Shown: piece by piece, positions 25,992 through 34,010 of the stretch
Position numbering within the stretch: position 1 is the first letter of the stretch
How the letters are laid out: each line of letters opens with the position of its first letter
Assembly (NCBI RefSeq): GCF_014534655.1
Contig: NZ_JACVVD010000011.1
Location: 62,001 to 126,000 of the forward strand
From: Paenibacillus sedimenti
GTDB lineage: Bacteria; Bacillota; Bacilli; Paenibacillales; NBRC-103111
DNA length: 64,000 bases
Reading direction: 5' to 3'
Made by a program: the position numbers and the translations under genes
Notes under the pieces: model-generated
What the model saw: only the letters and a program-made list of their open reading frames with translations
Told to the model about the DNA's origin: nothing
The model's database searches: none

Positions 25992-26690
25992 TTAGGACAT
26001 AAATAATCGCGAGTATAAGGTTTCATGCTGCATCATGGCGAGATCCGCAGCCGGCGTGTTCGTATAAGCATCAAGCGGATCCAAATGCGCGACCCGTTGC
26101 CATTCGCTGCCCAATAGAGGCACGAGCTTTGCCAGCAGTATCTGTCCTTGCGTCTGCCCCATCGACATCAGTCTCAGCGCGCTGTTGACACAGGTTACGA
26201 TACAGCAGTACAAGTAGCCTTCAGCCGCTCGATCCAGCGGCACGCCGAGATGATAGCTCACCCAACCGTGGATGAGCGCATGGCTCGAACCGCACCGCTC
26301 GGTGCTCACCGCATCCGTCAGCGGCGCCCAATTCAGCTCGGGATACATCGAGCGGGTCAGCTGCAGCAGCCGGCGTCCCATCTTCTGGACGCCGCTCCTC
26401 GCTTCGCTTGAAGCCCGCTGCACGTGCATCATGCGATCTAAGAACCACAGCTGCTCCCATTCCTGTGCGGGAATATGGGTATAAGCCGCCTTGATGACCA
26501 TCGCATCCGATGATGCCCAGCTATTCGCGAGCATCGAGCGGATGTAGGCTTCCAGCTCTTCGACGCTTTGCAATCGCCCCTGCTGCACCAATGTCTCCAG
26601 CCCGAAGGAGTGGGAGAACCCGCCGATGGGAAGCGCTGAATCAAGCAGCTGTTGATAAGCGAGCCAGTGGAACTTGGTAGTTTGAATCAT
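25992..26690 (-). CDS. ureF: Urease accessory protein UreF
   Basis: Protein of 232 aa, mostly helical, that acts with UreD and UreG as the GTPase regulator in nickel loading. The N-terminus contains LLDSALPIGGFSHSFGLET, the family hallmark; the conserved C-terminal part reads SALRLMSMGQTQGQILL. GAGGAG precedes the ATG. It would follow ureC by only 29 bp if the 363-bp inserted element and one copy of its 8-bp duplication were removed, so it was part of one ureABCFGD operon. Confidence 0.92.
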   Translation of the reverse strand: MIQTTKFHWLAYQQLLDSALPIGGFSHSFGLETLVQQGRLQSVEELEAYIRSMLANSWASSDAMVIKAAYTHIPAQEWEQLWFLDRMMHVQRASSEARSGVQKMGRRLLQLTRSMYPELNWAPLTDAVSTERCGSSHALIHGWVSYHLGVPLDRAAEGYLYCCIVTCVNSALRLMSMGQTQGQILLAKLVPLLGSEWQRVAHLDPLDAYTNTPAADLAMMQHETLYSRLFMS

Positions 26691-26717
26691 AGTTACTGTC
26701 TCCTCTACCGAGGATTT

Positions 26718-27096
26718 TTTTAAAAGGCTCTGTTAAAATTTGTTGTTGATTTTCTTTATTTAAGTAACTGGACTTAAAATCGGGCTCTTCGCTTCAATTA
26801 GAGCTTTTGTGTATGATTTTTCGTGTATAACTATGGAAATCATCGTTTGAAGGATAAATCTGTATGATTTTTCGAGTATATATATCTGGGAACGATAGTT
26901 TCGAATTGATCGCTAATTGTTTAGGTGATTTTTCTTACCACATAAGAATTTATAAGTTTCCGATGAGTCGGAAAACGAAATTCTTATTGGCGAATAAACC
27001 TTCCGCTGAACGCGGTCGCACATCTTCGAAAGACCTCGATAGAGGTTTATCTCATGGTTAGAAATCAACAATGAAGAATAACAAAGCTTTTTAAAA
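26718..27096. mobile_element. MITE-like insertion, copy 1, with 8-bp target duplication
   Basis: Element 26726-27088 (363 bp) bounded by TTTTAAAA at 26718-26725 and 27089-27096. Ends are imperfect inverted repeats: GGCTCTGTTA... TTGTTGATTT on the left and, on the other strand, AGCTTTGTTA... TTGTTGATTT on the right. No transposase. The 8-bp duplication and GGCTCTGTT-type end are consistent with mobilisation by an IS1595-like transposase (inference). It sits between the ureC stop codon and ureF. Related to the copy at 42920-43348, from which it lacks about 66 bp near the left end. A 65-codon plus-strand ORF is shared by both copies but its differences are mostly amino-acid changing. Confidence 0.85.
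26942..27053. other. Conserved multi-hairpin segment of the MITE-like element
   Basis: Hairpin A: ATAAGAATTT (26942) pairs perfectly with AAATTCTTAT (26978) and encloses TTTCCGA-TGAG-TCGGAAA. Next come three short arms: CCGC-TGAAC-GCGG (27003), TCTT-CGA-AAGA (27023), CCTC-GATA-GAGG (27034), framed by ATAAACC/GGTTTAT. In the second copy (43202-43313) this region is identical except for one base in hairpin A. It could be a structured RNA or a DNA recognition structure. Confidence 0.55.
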
Positions 27097-28806
27097 AAGA
27101 AAATATCGCTGCGCCATCGGGAGTTCAGTTGCCGGTTCGCAGGTGACGGCTTCCCCGTCCACTTTGACCTCATAGGTTTCCGGATTCACTTCGATCGATG
27201 GCGTAACGCTATTGTGAATCATGTCTTTCTTGGAAACGCTGCGGCAGCCCTTCACCGGTTCGACGCGCTTGTGCAAACCTAGCGATTCTTTGATGCCTCG
27301 GTCATATGCTGCTTGAGAAACGAACGTAATCGAGCTTTGCGTCAGCGATTTGCCGAAAGCAGCGAACATCGGACGGCCGAATACCGGCTGCGGCGTCGGA
27401 ATAGATGCATTCGGATCACCCATTTGCGCGTAGGCGATACTGCCGCCTTTGAGCACCAGATCCGGCTTGACGCCGAAGAACATCGGGCTCCAGATGACCA
27501 AATCCGCAAATTTCCCTGGTTCGATCGAACCGACCAAATGAGAAATCCCGTGCGTGATAGCCGGATTGATCGTGTATTTGGCGATATATCGTTTAATGCG
27601 GAAATTATCGCTGTCCTCCGTATCCGGAGCAAGCGGGCCGCGCTGTTTTTTCATTTTATCAGCGGTTTGCCATGTACGAATGATCACTTCACCAACTCGG
27701 CCCATCGCCTGCGAATCGGAGCTCAGCATGCTGAATACACCGAGATCATGAAGAATATCTTCTGCAGCGATCGTCTCCGGACGAATGCGCGAATCAGCAA
27801 ACGCAACGTCCTCCGGGATGCGGCTGTCCAGGTGATGGCATACCATCAGCATATCGAGATGCTCTTCGATGGTATTAATCGTGTACGGCCGGGTCGGATT
27901 CGTTGAGGACGGCAGCACATTGAGCTCTGCAGCTGCACGGATGATATCCGGCGCATGTCCGCCGCCCGCTCCTTCCGTATGATACGTATGAATCGTACGT
28001 CCTTTGATCGCTGCCAGCGTGTCCTCCAAAAATCCCGCTTCATTTAATGTATCGGTATGAATAGCTACCTGAACGTCATACTGCTCCGCAGCTTCCAGAC
28101 AAGCATCGATCGCGGCCGGGGTTGTTCCCCAATCCTCGTGAAGCTTGAGTCCAATGGCGCCCGCTTCGATCTGTTCTGTCAAAGGTGCGAGAAAAGCCGC
28201 ATTGCCTTTACCCGTAAAGCCCAAATTCATCGGAAACGCTTCAGCCGCTTCCAGCATACGGCGCATATGCCAAGCTCCAGGCGTGCACGTCGTCGCATTC
28301 GTCCCCGTTGCCGGCCCCGTCCCGCCGCCGATCATGGTCGTAACACCGGAAGATAAAGCCGTTTCGATCTGCTGCGGACATATATAATGAATATGGGCGT
28401 CGATGCCCCCGGCCGTTACGATTTTGCCCTCTCCCGCGATGACCTCCGTACTCGCACCGACAATCATATTCGGATGAACGCCATCCATAATATCGGGATT
28501 CCCCGCTTTGCCGATGCCGACGATATGGCCGTCCTTGATGCCGATATCACCCTTTACAATCCCCCAGTGATCGATAATCACGGCATTTGTGATGAGTGTA
28601 TCAAGTACGCCTTGGTCGCGGGTCGCCCCACTCGACTGTCCCATGCCGTCTCGTATCACTTTTCCTCCGCCAAATTTACATTCGTCACCGTACACGGTGA
28701 AATCATGCTCAATTTGTGCCCATAACCCGGTATCCGCCAAGCGAACGGCATCACCAGTCGTTGGTCCAAACATAAGCGCGTAGCTTTTACGATCGATTCG
28801 ATTCAC
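27091..28806 (-). CDS. ureC: Urease subunit alpha
   Basis: Catalytic subunit, 571 aa, the usual length. The dinuclear nickel site ligands are visible: GGIDAHIHYICP (HxH), the carbamylated lysine in GLKLHEDWG (about 220), IHTDTLNE and THGxxx-type later His, plus the active-site flap Cys in MVCHHLDSRIPEDVAFADSRIRPET. Ends with the typical MAQRYFLF. The GTG at 28806 is chosen: it overlaps the end of ureB by 20 bp, has GGGAGGG upstream and gives the family-length N-terminus (NRIDRKSYALMFGPTTGD). Its stop codon lies within the target duplication of the inserted element, but the protein is intact. Confidence 0.97.
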   Translation of the reverse strand: MNRIDRKSYALMFGPTTGDAVRLADTGLWAQIEHDFTVYGDECKFGGGKVIRDGMGQSSGATRDQGVLDTLITNAVIIDHWGIVKGDIGIKDGHIVGIGKAGNPDIMDGVHPNMIVGASTEVIAGEGKIVTAGGIDAHIHYICPQQIETALSSGVTTMIGGGTGPATGTNATTCTPGAWHMRRMLEAAEAFPMNLGFTGKGNAAFLAPLTEQIEAGAIGLKLHEDWGTTPAAIDACLEAAEQYDVQVAIHTDTLNEAGFLEDTLAAIKGRTIHTYHTEGAGGGHAPDIIRAAAELNVLPSSTNPTRPYTINTIEEHLDMLMVCHHLDSRIPEDVAFADSRIRPETIAAEDILHDLGVFSMLSSDSQAMGRVGEVIIRTWQTADKMKKQRGPLAPDTEDSDNFRIKRYIAKYTINPAITHGISHLVGSIEPGKFADLVIWSPMFFGVKPDLVLKGGSIAYAQMGDPNASIPTPQPVFGRPMFAAFGKSLTQSSITFVSQAAYDRGIKESLGLHKRVEPVKGCRSVSKKDMIHNSVTPSIEVNPETYEVKVDGEAVTCEPATELPMAQRYFLF

Positions 28807-29173
28807 CGGGTTTGCCCTCCCATGCTTTCCATCTATCCCGAACATCAGCGGGCATATGGCCTTGCACCGCTTTGCCCTTCGTCAAGCCATTGAGACCATA
28901 TGACAATTTAGCCCCTCCCAACTCGACAAGCTGAACAGGCTTCTGCTCACCAGGCTCAAAACGTACGGCAGTACCTGCCGGAATGTCCAATCGCATCCCA
29001 TATGCTTGCTGCCTCGGGAAATCCAAAGCTCGATTCACTTCAAAAAAATGAAAATGGGAACCAACCTGAATAGGACGGTCACCCGTGTTAGTAACGATAA
29101 CTTCGATAGTCTGTCTGCCTGCATTCATTTCAATAAAGCCTTTACCTGTTCGGTACTCTCCCGGAACCATCAT
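28787..29173 (-). CDS. ureB: Urease subunit beta
   Basis: Structural subunit of 128 aa. Hallmarks are IEVIVTNTGDRPIQVGSHFHFFEVNRALDFPR, YGMRLDIPAGTAVRFEPG and LVELGG. Two adjacent ATGs (29173, 29170) follow AAGGGGTGG; the second has the better spacing. Lies 62 bp after ureA and overlaps ureC, so it is part of the ureABC transcript. Confidence 0.96.
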   Translation of the reverse strand: MMVPGEYRTGKGFIEMNAGRQTIEVIVTNTGDRPIQVGSHFHFFEVNRALDFPRQQAYGMRLDIPAGTAVRFEPGEQKPVQLVELGGAKLSYGLNGLTKGKAVQGHMPADVRDRWKAWEGKPGESNRS

Positions 29174-29235
29174 CCCACCCCTTCCGATGCTCGGTTAGTT
29201 AAACGCATAAAACGCAGGAGGTATCCTCATTTCGA

Positions 29236-29538
29236 CTAAGTTATCGGCTGGTGTACAGTAACTAACTTCGTCCCGTCAGGGAAGGTGGCTTCCACCTGCA
29301 CCTCATGAATCATTTCAGGCACGCCTTCCATGACTTGCTCCGCTTTCAAAATCGTTGTGCCGAATGCCATGAGCTCAGCCACCGTTAATCCGTCTCTTGC
29401 GCCTTCCATGATTTCAGATGTAAGTAAAGCTACACTTTCCGGGTAATTCAGCTTCACGCCTCGGGCCAGTCTTCGACGAGCTAAGTCAGCCGCCACCGTA
29501 ATGAGCAGCTTTTCTTTTTCTCTTTCCGTCAAATACAC
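29236..29538 (-). CDS. ureA: Urease subunit gamma
   Basis: Smallest urease subunit, 100 aa. It shows the family start YLTEREKEKLLI, then ARRRLARGVKLNYPESVALLTSEIMEGARDG and the C-terminal VQVEATFPDGTKLVTVHQPI. It starts with GTG (29538), with GAGGTGAGG upstream. First gene of the urease operon; the promoter with a GlnR/TnrA-type box lies 45-100 bp upstream. Confidence 0.97.
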   Translation of the reverse strand: MYLTEREKEKLLITVAADLARRRLARGVKLNYPESVALLTSEIMEGARDGLTVAELMAFGTTILKAEQVMEGVPEMIHEVQVEATFPDGTKLVTVHQPIT

Positions 29539-29583
29539 GTCCTCACCTCTTCAAAAACCGAATAATGGGAATCTCTTACACTC

Positions 29584-29612
29584 ATTATATTCGGGTAAAT
29601 GGCGAAAGTAAA
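29584..29612 (-). promoter_or_regulatory. Predicted sigma-A promoter of the urease operon
   Basis: Minus strand: TTTACT (29607-29612), 17 bp, TATAAT (29584-29589). Predicted start near 29577, 39 bp before the ureA GTG. The poor -35 box is what is expected for an activator-dependent promoter. Confidence 0.65.
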
Positions 29613-29620
29613 TCATTTTA

Positions 29621-29637
29621 TGTTAGTTTAATTTACA
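29621..29637. promoter_or_regulatory. GlnR/TnrA-type site, urease side
   Basis: TGTTAGTTTAATTTACA matches TGTNA-N7-TNACA fully. Its centre is about 52 bp upstream of the predicted urease start site, the distance at which TnrA (or GlnR in Paenibacillus) activates nitrogen-scavenging genes. Confidence 0.7.
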
Positions 29638-29734
29638 TGAAATACACATATTTTTAAGATTTTCTTCGTATATATATGAAAAAACCAAAAAATCAGATGA
29701 AATTTGTGCATGATCCACAATATTTAACTTCATA

Positions 29735-29751
29735 TGTTATATATATTGACA
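29735..29751. promoter_or_regulatory. GlnR/TnrA-type site, urtA side
   Basis: TGTTATATATATTGACA matches TGTNA-N7-TNACA and nearly all of the longer TGTNANAWWWTNTNACA form. It overlaps the predicted -35 element of urtA, so it could repress this promoter or act on another one. Confidence 0.68.
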
Positions 29752-29775
29752 CAAACTTCTTTTTCACTTTATCAT
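29746..29775 (+). promoter_or_regulatory. Predicted sigma-A promoter of urtABCDE
   Basis: TTGACA (29746-29751), 18 bp, TATCAT (29770-29775), about 40 bp before the urtA start codon. Confidence 0.5.
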
Positions 29776-29816
29776 AATCGATGTAATCCAAATCTTGTAA
29801 AGGGAGTGGGACGTGA

Positions 29817-31091
29817 ATGAGAGAGAAAAGAAATATCGGCAAGCTCACGGTCACTATGAGTATTGCACTCATGATGGTAATGGCCGGCTGCGCAAAATCC
29901 GAGCCTACGGCATCCACGACAACTGCACCTGTTGCAACGAAGGCCGCTGAGGCCAAAGCCGAACCAAAGGAAGAGACAATACCTGTCGGTATCCTCCACT
30001 CCTTGACCGGCACCATGTCCATTAGTGAAGTATCTGTACGGGATGCCGAACTGATGGCGATTGAAGAGATTAATGCTGCCGGGGGACTCTTGGGTAAGAA
30101 AATCAAACCCATCGTCGAAGACGGCGCATCGGACTGGCCGACTTTTGCGGAAAAGACAAAGAAATTACTGCAAAAAGACAGTGTCGTAACGATCTTCGGC
30201 TGCTGGACGTCGGCAAGCCGCAAAGCGGTATTACCGGTTGTGGAACAAAATAAGGGCCTGCTTTGGTACCCTGTGCAGTATGAGGGCGTCGAATCATCAC
30301 CGAACATCTTCTATGTAGGCGCGACGACAAACCAGCAAATTATTCCTGCAGTTACCTGGCTTCTGCAAAACAAAGGCAAGAAGTTCTACCTCCTGGGTTC
30401 CGATTACGTCTTCCCGAGAACAGCTAACAAAATCATTAAAGAACAGCTGAAAGCCGAAGGCGGTACGCTCGTCGCTGAAGAGTATACCCCGCTTGGACAT
30501 ACGGATTACAACACAATCATCAGTAAAATTAAAAAAGAGAAACCGGACGTTATTTTCAATACGCTGAACGGTGACAGCAATGTAGCCTTCTTCAAGCAAT
30601 TGAAGGATGCCGGCATCACCTCCAAAGATTTGACCACCATGTCGGTAAGTATCGCCGAAGAAGAAGTCCGGGGTATCGGAGCTTCCGTCTTAGAAGGTCA
30701 CTATACGGCCTGGAATTACTATCAAACGACAGATACTCCTGAGAACAAAAAATTCGTGGAAGCCTACAAAGCCAAATACGGTAAAGACCGCGTTACCGAT
30801 GACCCGATCGAAGCCGGATATACGGCCGTTTACCTCTGGGCGGAAGCTGTGAAAAAAGCGGGCTCGTTCGATGTCGAGAAGGTCAAAACCGCTGCGAAAG
30901 GCATTGAATTTAACTCGCCGGAAGGCAAAGTCACCATTGACGGCGAGAACCAGCATATTTCCAAAACTGCGCGCATAGGGCAAATTCAGGCTGACGGTTT
31001 AATAAAAGAAATCTGGAACTCCGGCCAACCGCTGAAACCGGATCCTTATCTGAAAACATACCCTTGGGGCACAGAAGTGACCAAGAAATAG
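29817..31091 (+). CDS. urtA: Urea ABC transporter, substrate-binding lipoprotein
   Basis: High-affinity urea-binding protein of 424 aa. Lipoprotein signal with lipobox VMAGC near residues 20-24, then a Thr/Ala-rich linker and a Leu/Ile/Val-type periplasmic-binding fold: VGILHSLTGTMSISEVSVRDAE is the UrtA-type start, and FGCWTSASRKAVLPVVEQ and GLLWYPVQYEG belong to the urea site. AAAGGGAG precedes the ATG. First gene of the five-gene importer operon divergent from urease, so urea uptake and cleavage are encoded back to back. Confidence 0.95.
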   Translation: MREKRNIGKLTVTMSIALMMVMAGCAKSEPTASTTTAPVATKAAEAKAEPKEETIPVGILHSLTGTMSISEVSVRDAELMAIEEINAAGGLLGKKIKPIVEDGASDWPTFAEKTKKLLQKDSVVTIFGCWTSASRKAVLPVVEQNKGLLWYPVQYEGVESSPNIFYVGATTNQQIIPAVTWLLQNKGKKFYLLGSDYVFPRTANKIIKEQLKAEGGTLVAEEYTPLGHTDYNTIISKIKKEKPDVIFNTLNGDSNVAFFKQLKDAGITSKDLTTMSVSIAEEEVRGIGASVLEGHYTAWNYYQTTDTPENKKFVEAYKAKYGKDRVTDDPIEAGYTAVYLWAEAVKKAGSFDVEKVKTAAKGIEFNSPEGKVTIDGENQHISKTARIGQIQADGLIKEIWNSGQPLKPDPYLKTYPWGTEVTKK

Positions 31092-31169
31092 GATCATCTT
31101 TCTAACACAAATGTTCGAGCCAGGGCTGCCTTACGGCAGTCCTGTATGCCTTGAAATCGGAGGGATGTT

Positions 31170-32075
31170 ATGAGTCTGCTGCTCCTGCAACTGTTTAACG
31201 GGTTGAGTTTAAGCTCCGTTTTGCTCCTGATCGCAATCGGTCTTGCCATTACATTCGGCCTAATGAATGTGATGAACATGGCGCATGGCGAATTTATTAT
31301 GATTGGCGCCTATATGGCTTATCTGGTGCAGCACTGGTTTCAGAAATTTCTGCCTGCCGCTTTATTCGGCTGGTATTTCATTGTTTCTCTAGGCTTCGCT
31401 TTCATTGTCGCCTTCTTGATAGGCTGGCTGCTCGAGGCACTGCTCATCCGCTTCATGTATGGCAGACCGCTAGACAGCCTGCTTGCAACCTGGGGTGTCA
31501 GTCTAGCCCTGCAGCAGGTCGCTCGTTCAATCTTCGGCGCACCTAACGTTGCGGTGAATGCCCCGCAGTGGCTGGAAGGCGGTCTGCATATAACCGCAGA
31601 TCTCATCCTGCCCTATAAGCGGTTATTCATTATCGCGCTTGTCATCGTATGTATCTCAGCTATTTACCTGTACTTGTACCACTCAGCAGGAGGCAGACGG
31701 ATGAGGGCTGTCATGCAGAATCGTGAAATGGCTGCTTGTCTCGGCATATCGACGCGCCGGGTCGACGCTCAATCCTTTGCTTTCGGCTCAGCAATGGCCG
31801 GCATCGCCGGATGCGCCTTATCCTTGCTCGGGCCGATTGGACCTACCATAGGAACCTACTATATCGTTGATGCTTTCATGGTTGTCGTCCTGGGCGGTAT
31901 CGGCAAGCTGATCGGTACGGTTGCAGGCGCCCTGGGCATCGGGGTATTCAATACGGCTCTGGAGTATTCAACAAGCGCTACGCTGGGCAAAGTGTTGGTC
32001 TTTACGCTCATAATCGCCTTCTTGCAATGGAAACCGATGGGACTTGTGACGATCCGCTCAAGATCCTTAGATTGA
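31170..32075 (+). CDS. urtB: Urea ABC transporter permease UrtB
   Basis: Inner-membrane permease of 301 aa of the branched-chain amino-acid/urea type (LivH-like) with about eight helices. Signature segments are AITFGLMNVMNMAHGEFIMIGAYMAY near 28-53 and VVVLGGIGKLIGTVAGA near the C-terminus. GGAGGG precedes the ATG. Lies 78 bp after urtA and 21 bp before urtC. Confidence 0.94.
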   Translation: MSLLLLQLFNGLSLSSVLLLIAIGLAITFGLMNVMNMAHGEFIMIGAYMAYLVQHWFQKFLPAALFGWYFIVSLGFAFIVAFLIGWLLEALLIRFMYGRPLDSLLATWGVSLALQQVARSIFGAPNVAVNAPQWLEGGLHITADLILPYKRLFIIALVIVCISAIYLYLYHSAGGRRMRAVMQNREMAACLGISTRRVDAQSFAFGSAMAGIAGCALSLLGPIGPTIGTYYIVDAFMVVVLGGIGKLIGTVAGALGIGVFNTALEYSTSATLGKVLVFTLIIAFLQWKPMGLVTIRSRSLD

Positions 32076-32096
32076 AGAAAGGATGTGGCTATTCCC

Positions 32097-33170
32097 ATGC
32101 TTGCAGCAGGTCATTCCAGAATCAAGCTGACGGTCTACAGCATTTGCTTCATCATACTCGCACTAGCACCTTTGCTTCTATCCGAATTTAGACTATCGCT
32201 TCTCGGCAAATTTCTCGCATATGCCATCATCGCGATGGGCATCGATTTGATTTGGGGCTATACCGGCATTCTCAGCCTTGGACACGGCGTCTACTTCGGT
32301 CTGGGCGCTTATTGCATGGCGATGCACCTCAAATTGGCAGCGGCTCCCGATCAGCTGCCCGATTTTATGTCATGGAGCGGCGTCGAAAAGCTGCCCTGGT
32401 TCTGGGTTCCTTTTCACAGCGCTGGTGTCGCTTTCCTGATGGCTCTCATCATTCCGATGATTGTCGCCTTCATTCTAGGGTATTTCACGTTTCGCAACCG
32501 GATTAAAGGCGCCTTCTTCTCAATCCTTTCGCAAGCGCTGGTCATTATCACCGTGACGTTGTTCGTCGGACAGCAAGGATATACCGGAGGGACGAACGGA
32601 CTGACGAACTTCGAGACTTTCTTAGGCCTCAATCTTCGCTCGCCTTCAACGAAATTGTTATTTTTCTATATCACTTTAGCTCTCGTTCTAATCGTACTTG
32701 TTCTGTGCAGCTTGCTCGTTTCCAGCCGAATGGGCAACATCTTGACTGCCATTCGCGACGGTGAAAACCGGGTGCGATTTATCGGGTATAACCCTGTTAC
32801 CTATAAAGTATTCATTTATTGCGTATCTGCCGGGTTAGCCGGACTTGCCGGCGTTCTTTTCGTCCTGCAGGAAGGCATTATCTCTCCTGCGCAAATGGGC
32901 ATCGTTCCCTCCATCGAAATGGTACTCTGGGTCGCGATCGGCGGCAGATCAACCGTAGGAGGAGCTATTCTTGGCGCGCTGCTCACCAACGCAGCCAAAA
33001 CAACGTTCAGCGAAGCTTACCCGGAATGGTGGCCGATTATGCTCGGGGCCATGTTCATCATTGTTGTTTTGCTGCTGCCAAAAGGTATCGTCGGCACGGT
33101 TGCTCAATACGTCTCCAATTGGAAAAAACCCGTGCTTCCCAAGTCGGTTTCTTCGCAGGAAGCAAGATAA
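32097..33170 (+). CDS. urtC: Urea ABC transporter permease UrtC
   Basis: LivM-like permease of 357 aa with about nine helices. It shows AMGIDLIWGYTGILSLGHGVYFGLGAY near 50-76, the UrtC-type FVGQQGYTGGTNGLTNFETFLG and the C-terminal WVAIGGRSTVGGAILGALL. Start at the ATG at 32097; the GTG four codons upstream is too close to AAAGGA to be used. Forms the membrane channel with UrtB. Confidence 0.94.
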   Translation: MLAAGHSRIKLTVYSICFIILALAPLLLSEFRLSLLGKFLAYAIIAMGIDLIWGYTGILSLGHGVYFGLGAYCMAMHLKLAAAPDQLPDFMSWSGVEKLPWFWVPFHSAGVAFLMALIIPMIVAFILGYFTFRNRIKGAFFSILSQALVIITVTLFVGQQGYTGGTNGLTNFETFLGLNLRSPSTKLLFFYITLALVLIVLVLCSLLVSSRMGNILTAIRDGENRVRFIGYNPVTYKVFIYCVSAGLAGLAGVLFVLQEGIISPAQMGIVPSIEMVLWVAIGGRSTVGGAILGALLTNAAKTTFSEAYPEWWPIMLGAMFIIVVLLLPKGIVGTVAQYVSNWKKPVLPKSVSSQEAR

Positions 33171-33218
33171 AACAATCCCCACACCAATTAAATATTAAAC
33201 ATTAGGAGGAAGATCCCC

Positions 33219-34010
33219 ATGCTAGGTCAATTAGCGATGCAAGACCCTGTGCCCGGCAGGGAAATTCTGCGCGTGGAAGGATTAGAAGTCAGCTTTGATG
33301 GATTTAAAGCTTTGCGCAATCTGGATTTTTCTTTGCAATATGGCGAACTAAGATTTCTTATCGGGCCTAACGGCGCTGGAAAAACGACGCTGCTCGACGT
33401 CATTTGCGGAAAAGTGAAGCCTTCCCAGGGTCAGGTCTTTTTCAAAGATTCCATCGACCTGACCAAACATCAGGAACACCAGATCGCCCAGCTCGGTATT
33501 GGGCGTAAATTCCAGGCGCCATCTGTATTCTCGACGTTAACGGTCTTCGAGAATCTGGCGCTATCCATGAAGCAGCAGCGCGGCTTGCTCAGTGCTCTGT
33601 GGGCGAAGACGACCAGCGAGCAGCGGGAGCGCCTGCATCACAGGCTGGAGATGATCGGCCTGCAGAGCAAGGCTAGGGAGCGAGCCGGCTCGCTCTCCCA
33701 CGGGGAAAAGCAGTGGCTCGAGATCGGCATGCTGCTGATGCAGGAGCCCGATCTGCTGCTGCTTGATGAGCCGGCTGCCGGCATGACCGACAGTGAGACA
33801 GAGAAAACCGGCGAGCTGCTGCAACAAATCAGCACGCACCAAACGATCATCGTTGTGGAGCACGATATGGAATTCGTTCGTCAGTTTGCCAGAACCGTGA
33901 CCGTGCTGCATGAAGGGACTTTGCTCCGCGAAGGAACGATGCAGGAGATCCAGAACGATAAGAAGGTAGCGGAAGTATACCTTGGAAGGAGAGTGGAGCG
34001 CGGTGCTTGA
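33219..34010 (+). CDS. urtD: Urea ABC transporter ATPase UrtD
   Basis: ATP-binding subunit of 263 aa (LivG-like). Walker A is GPNGAGKTT near 49-57, the signature is LSHGEKQWLEIGM, Walker B is LLLLDEPAAGM and the switch His is in VVEHDMEF. The change of the canonical LSGGQ to LSHGEKQWLEIG is typical of UrtD. AGGAGGAAG precedes the ATG. Overlaps urtE by 8 bp. Confidence 0.95.
   Translation: MLGQLAMQDPVPGREILRVEGLEVSFDGFKALRNLDFSLQYGELRFLIGPNGAGKTTLLDVICGKVKPSQGQVFFKDSIDLTKHQEHQIAQLGIGRKFQAPSVFSTLTVFENLALSMKQQRGLLSALWAKTTSEQRERLHHRLEMIGLQSKARERAGSLSHGEKQWLEIGMLLMQEPDLLLLDEPAAGMTDSETEKTGELLQQISTHQTIIVVEHDMEFVRQFARTVTVLHEGTLLREGTMQEIQNDKKVAEVYLGRRVERGA

Noticed and set aside
26941..26990. Hammerhead-ribozyme-like core CCGATGAG ... 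CGAAA within the MITE-like element, with an 8-pair outer stem
   Set aside because: The invariant U of CUGAUGA is a C, stem I cannot form between the outer stem and the core, stem II would have only two pairs, and the perfect hairpin TTTCCGA-TGAG-TCGGAAA competes. Copy 2 also breaks one outer-stem pair.
26994..27050. Cloverleaf-like fold (outer stem and three arms) suggesting a tRNA-like gene
   Set aside because: Arms have only four pairs, there is no T-loop consensus, no anticodon arm of proper length and no acceptor stem of seven independent pairs; the outer stem shares bases with the third arm.
26864..27061. 65-codon plus-strand ORF present in both MITE-like copies
   Set aside because: Base differences between the copies change amino acids at most positions where they differ, there is no clear ribosome site, and the region is better explained by hairpin structure.
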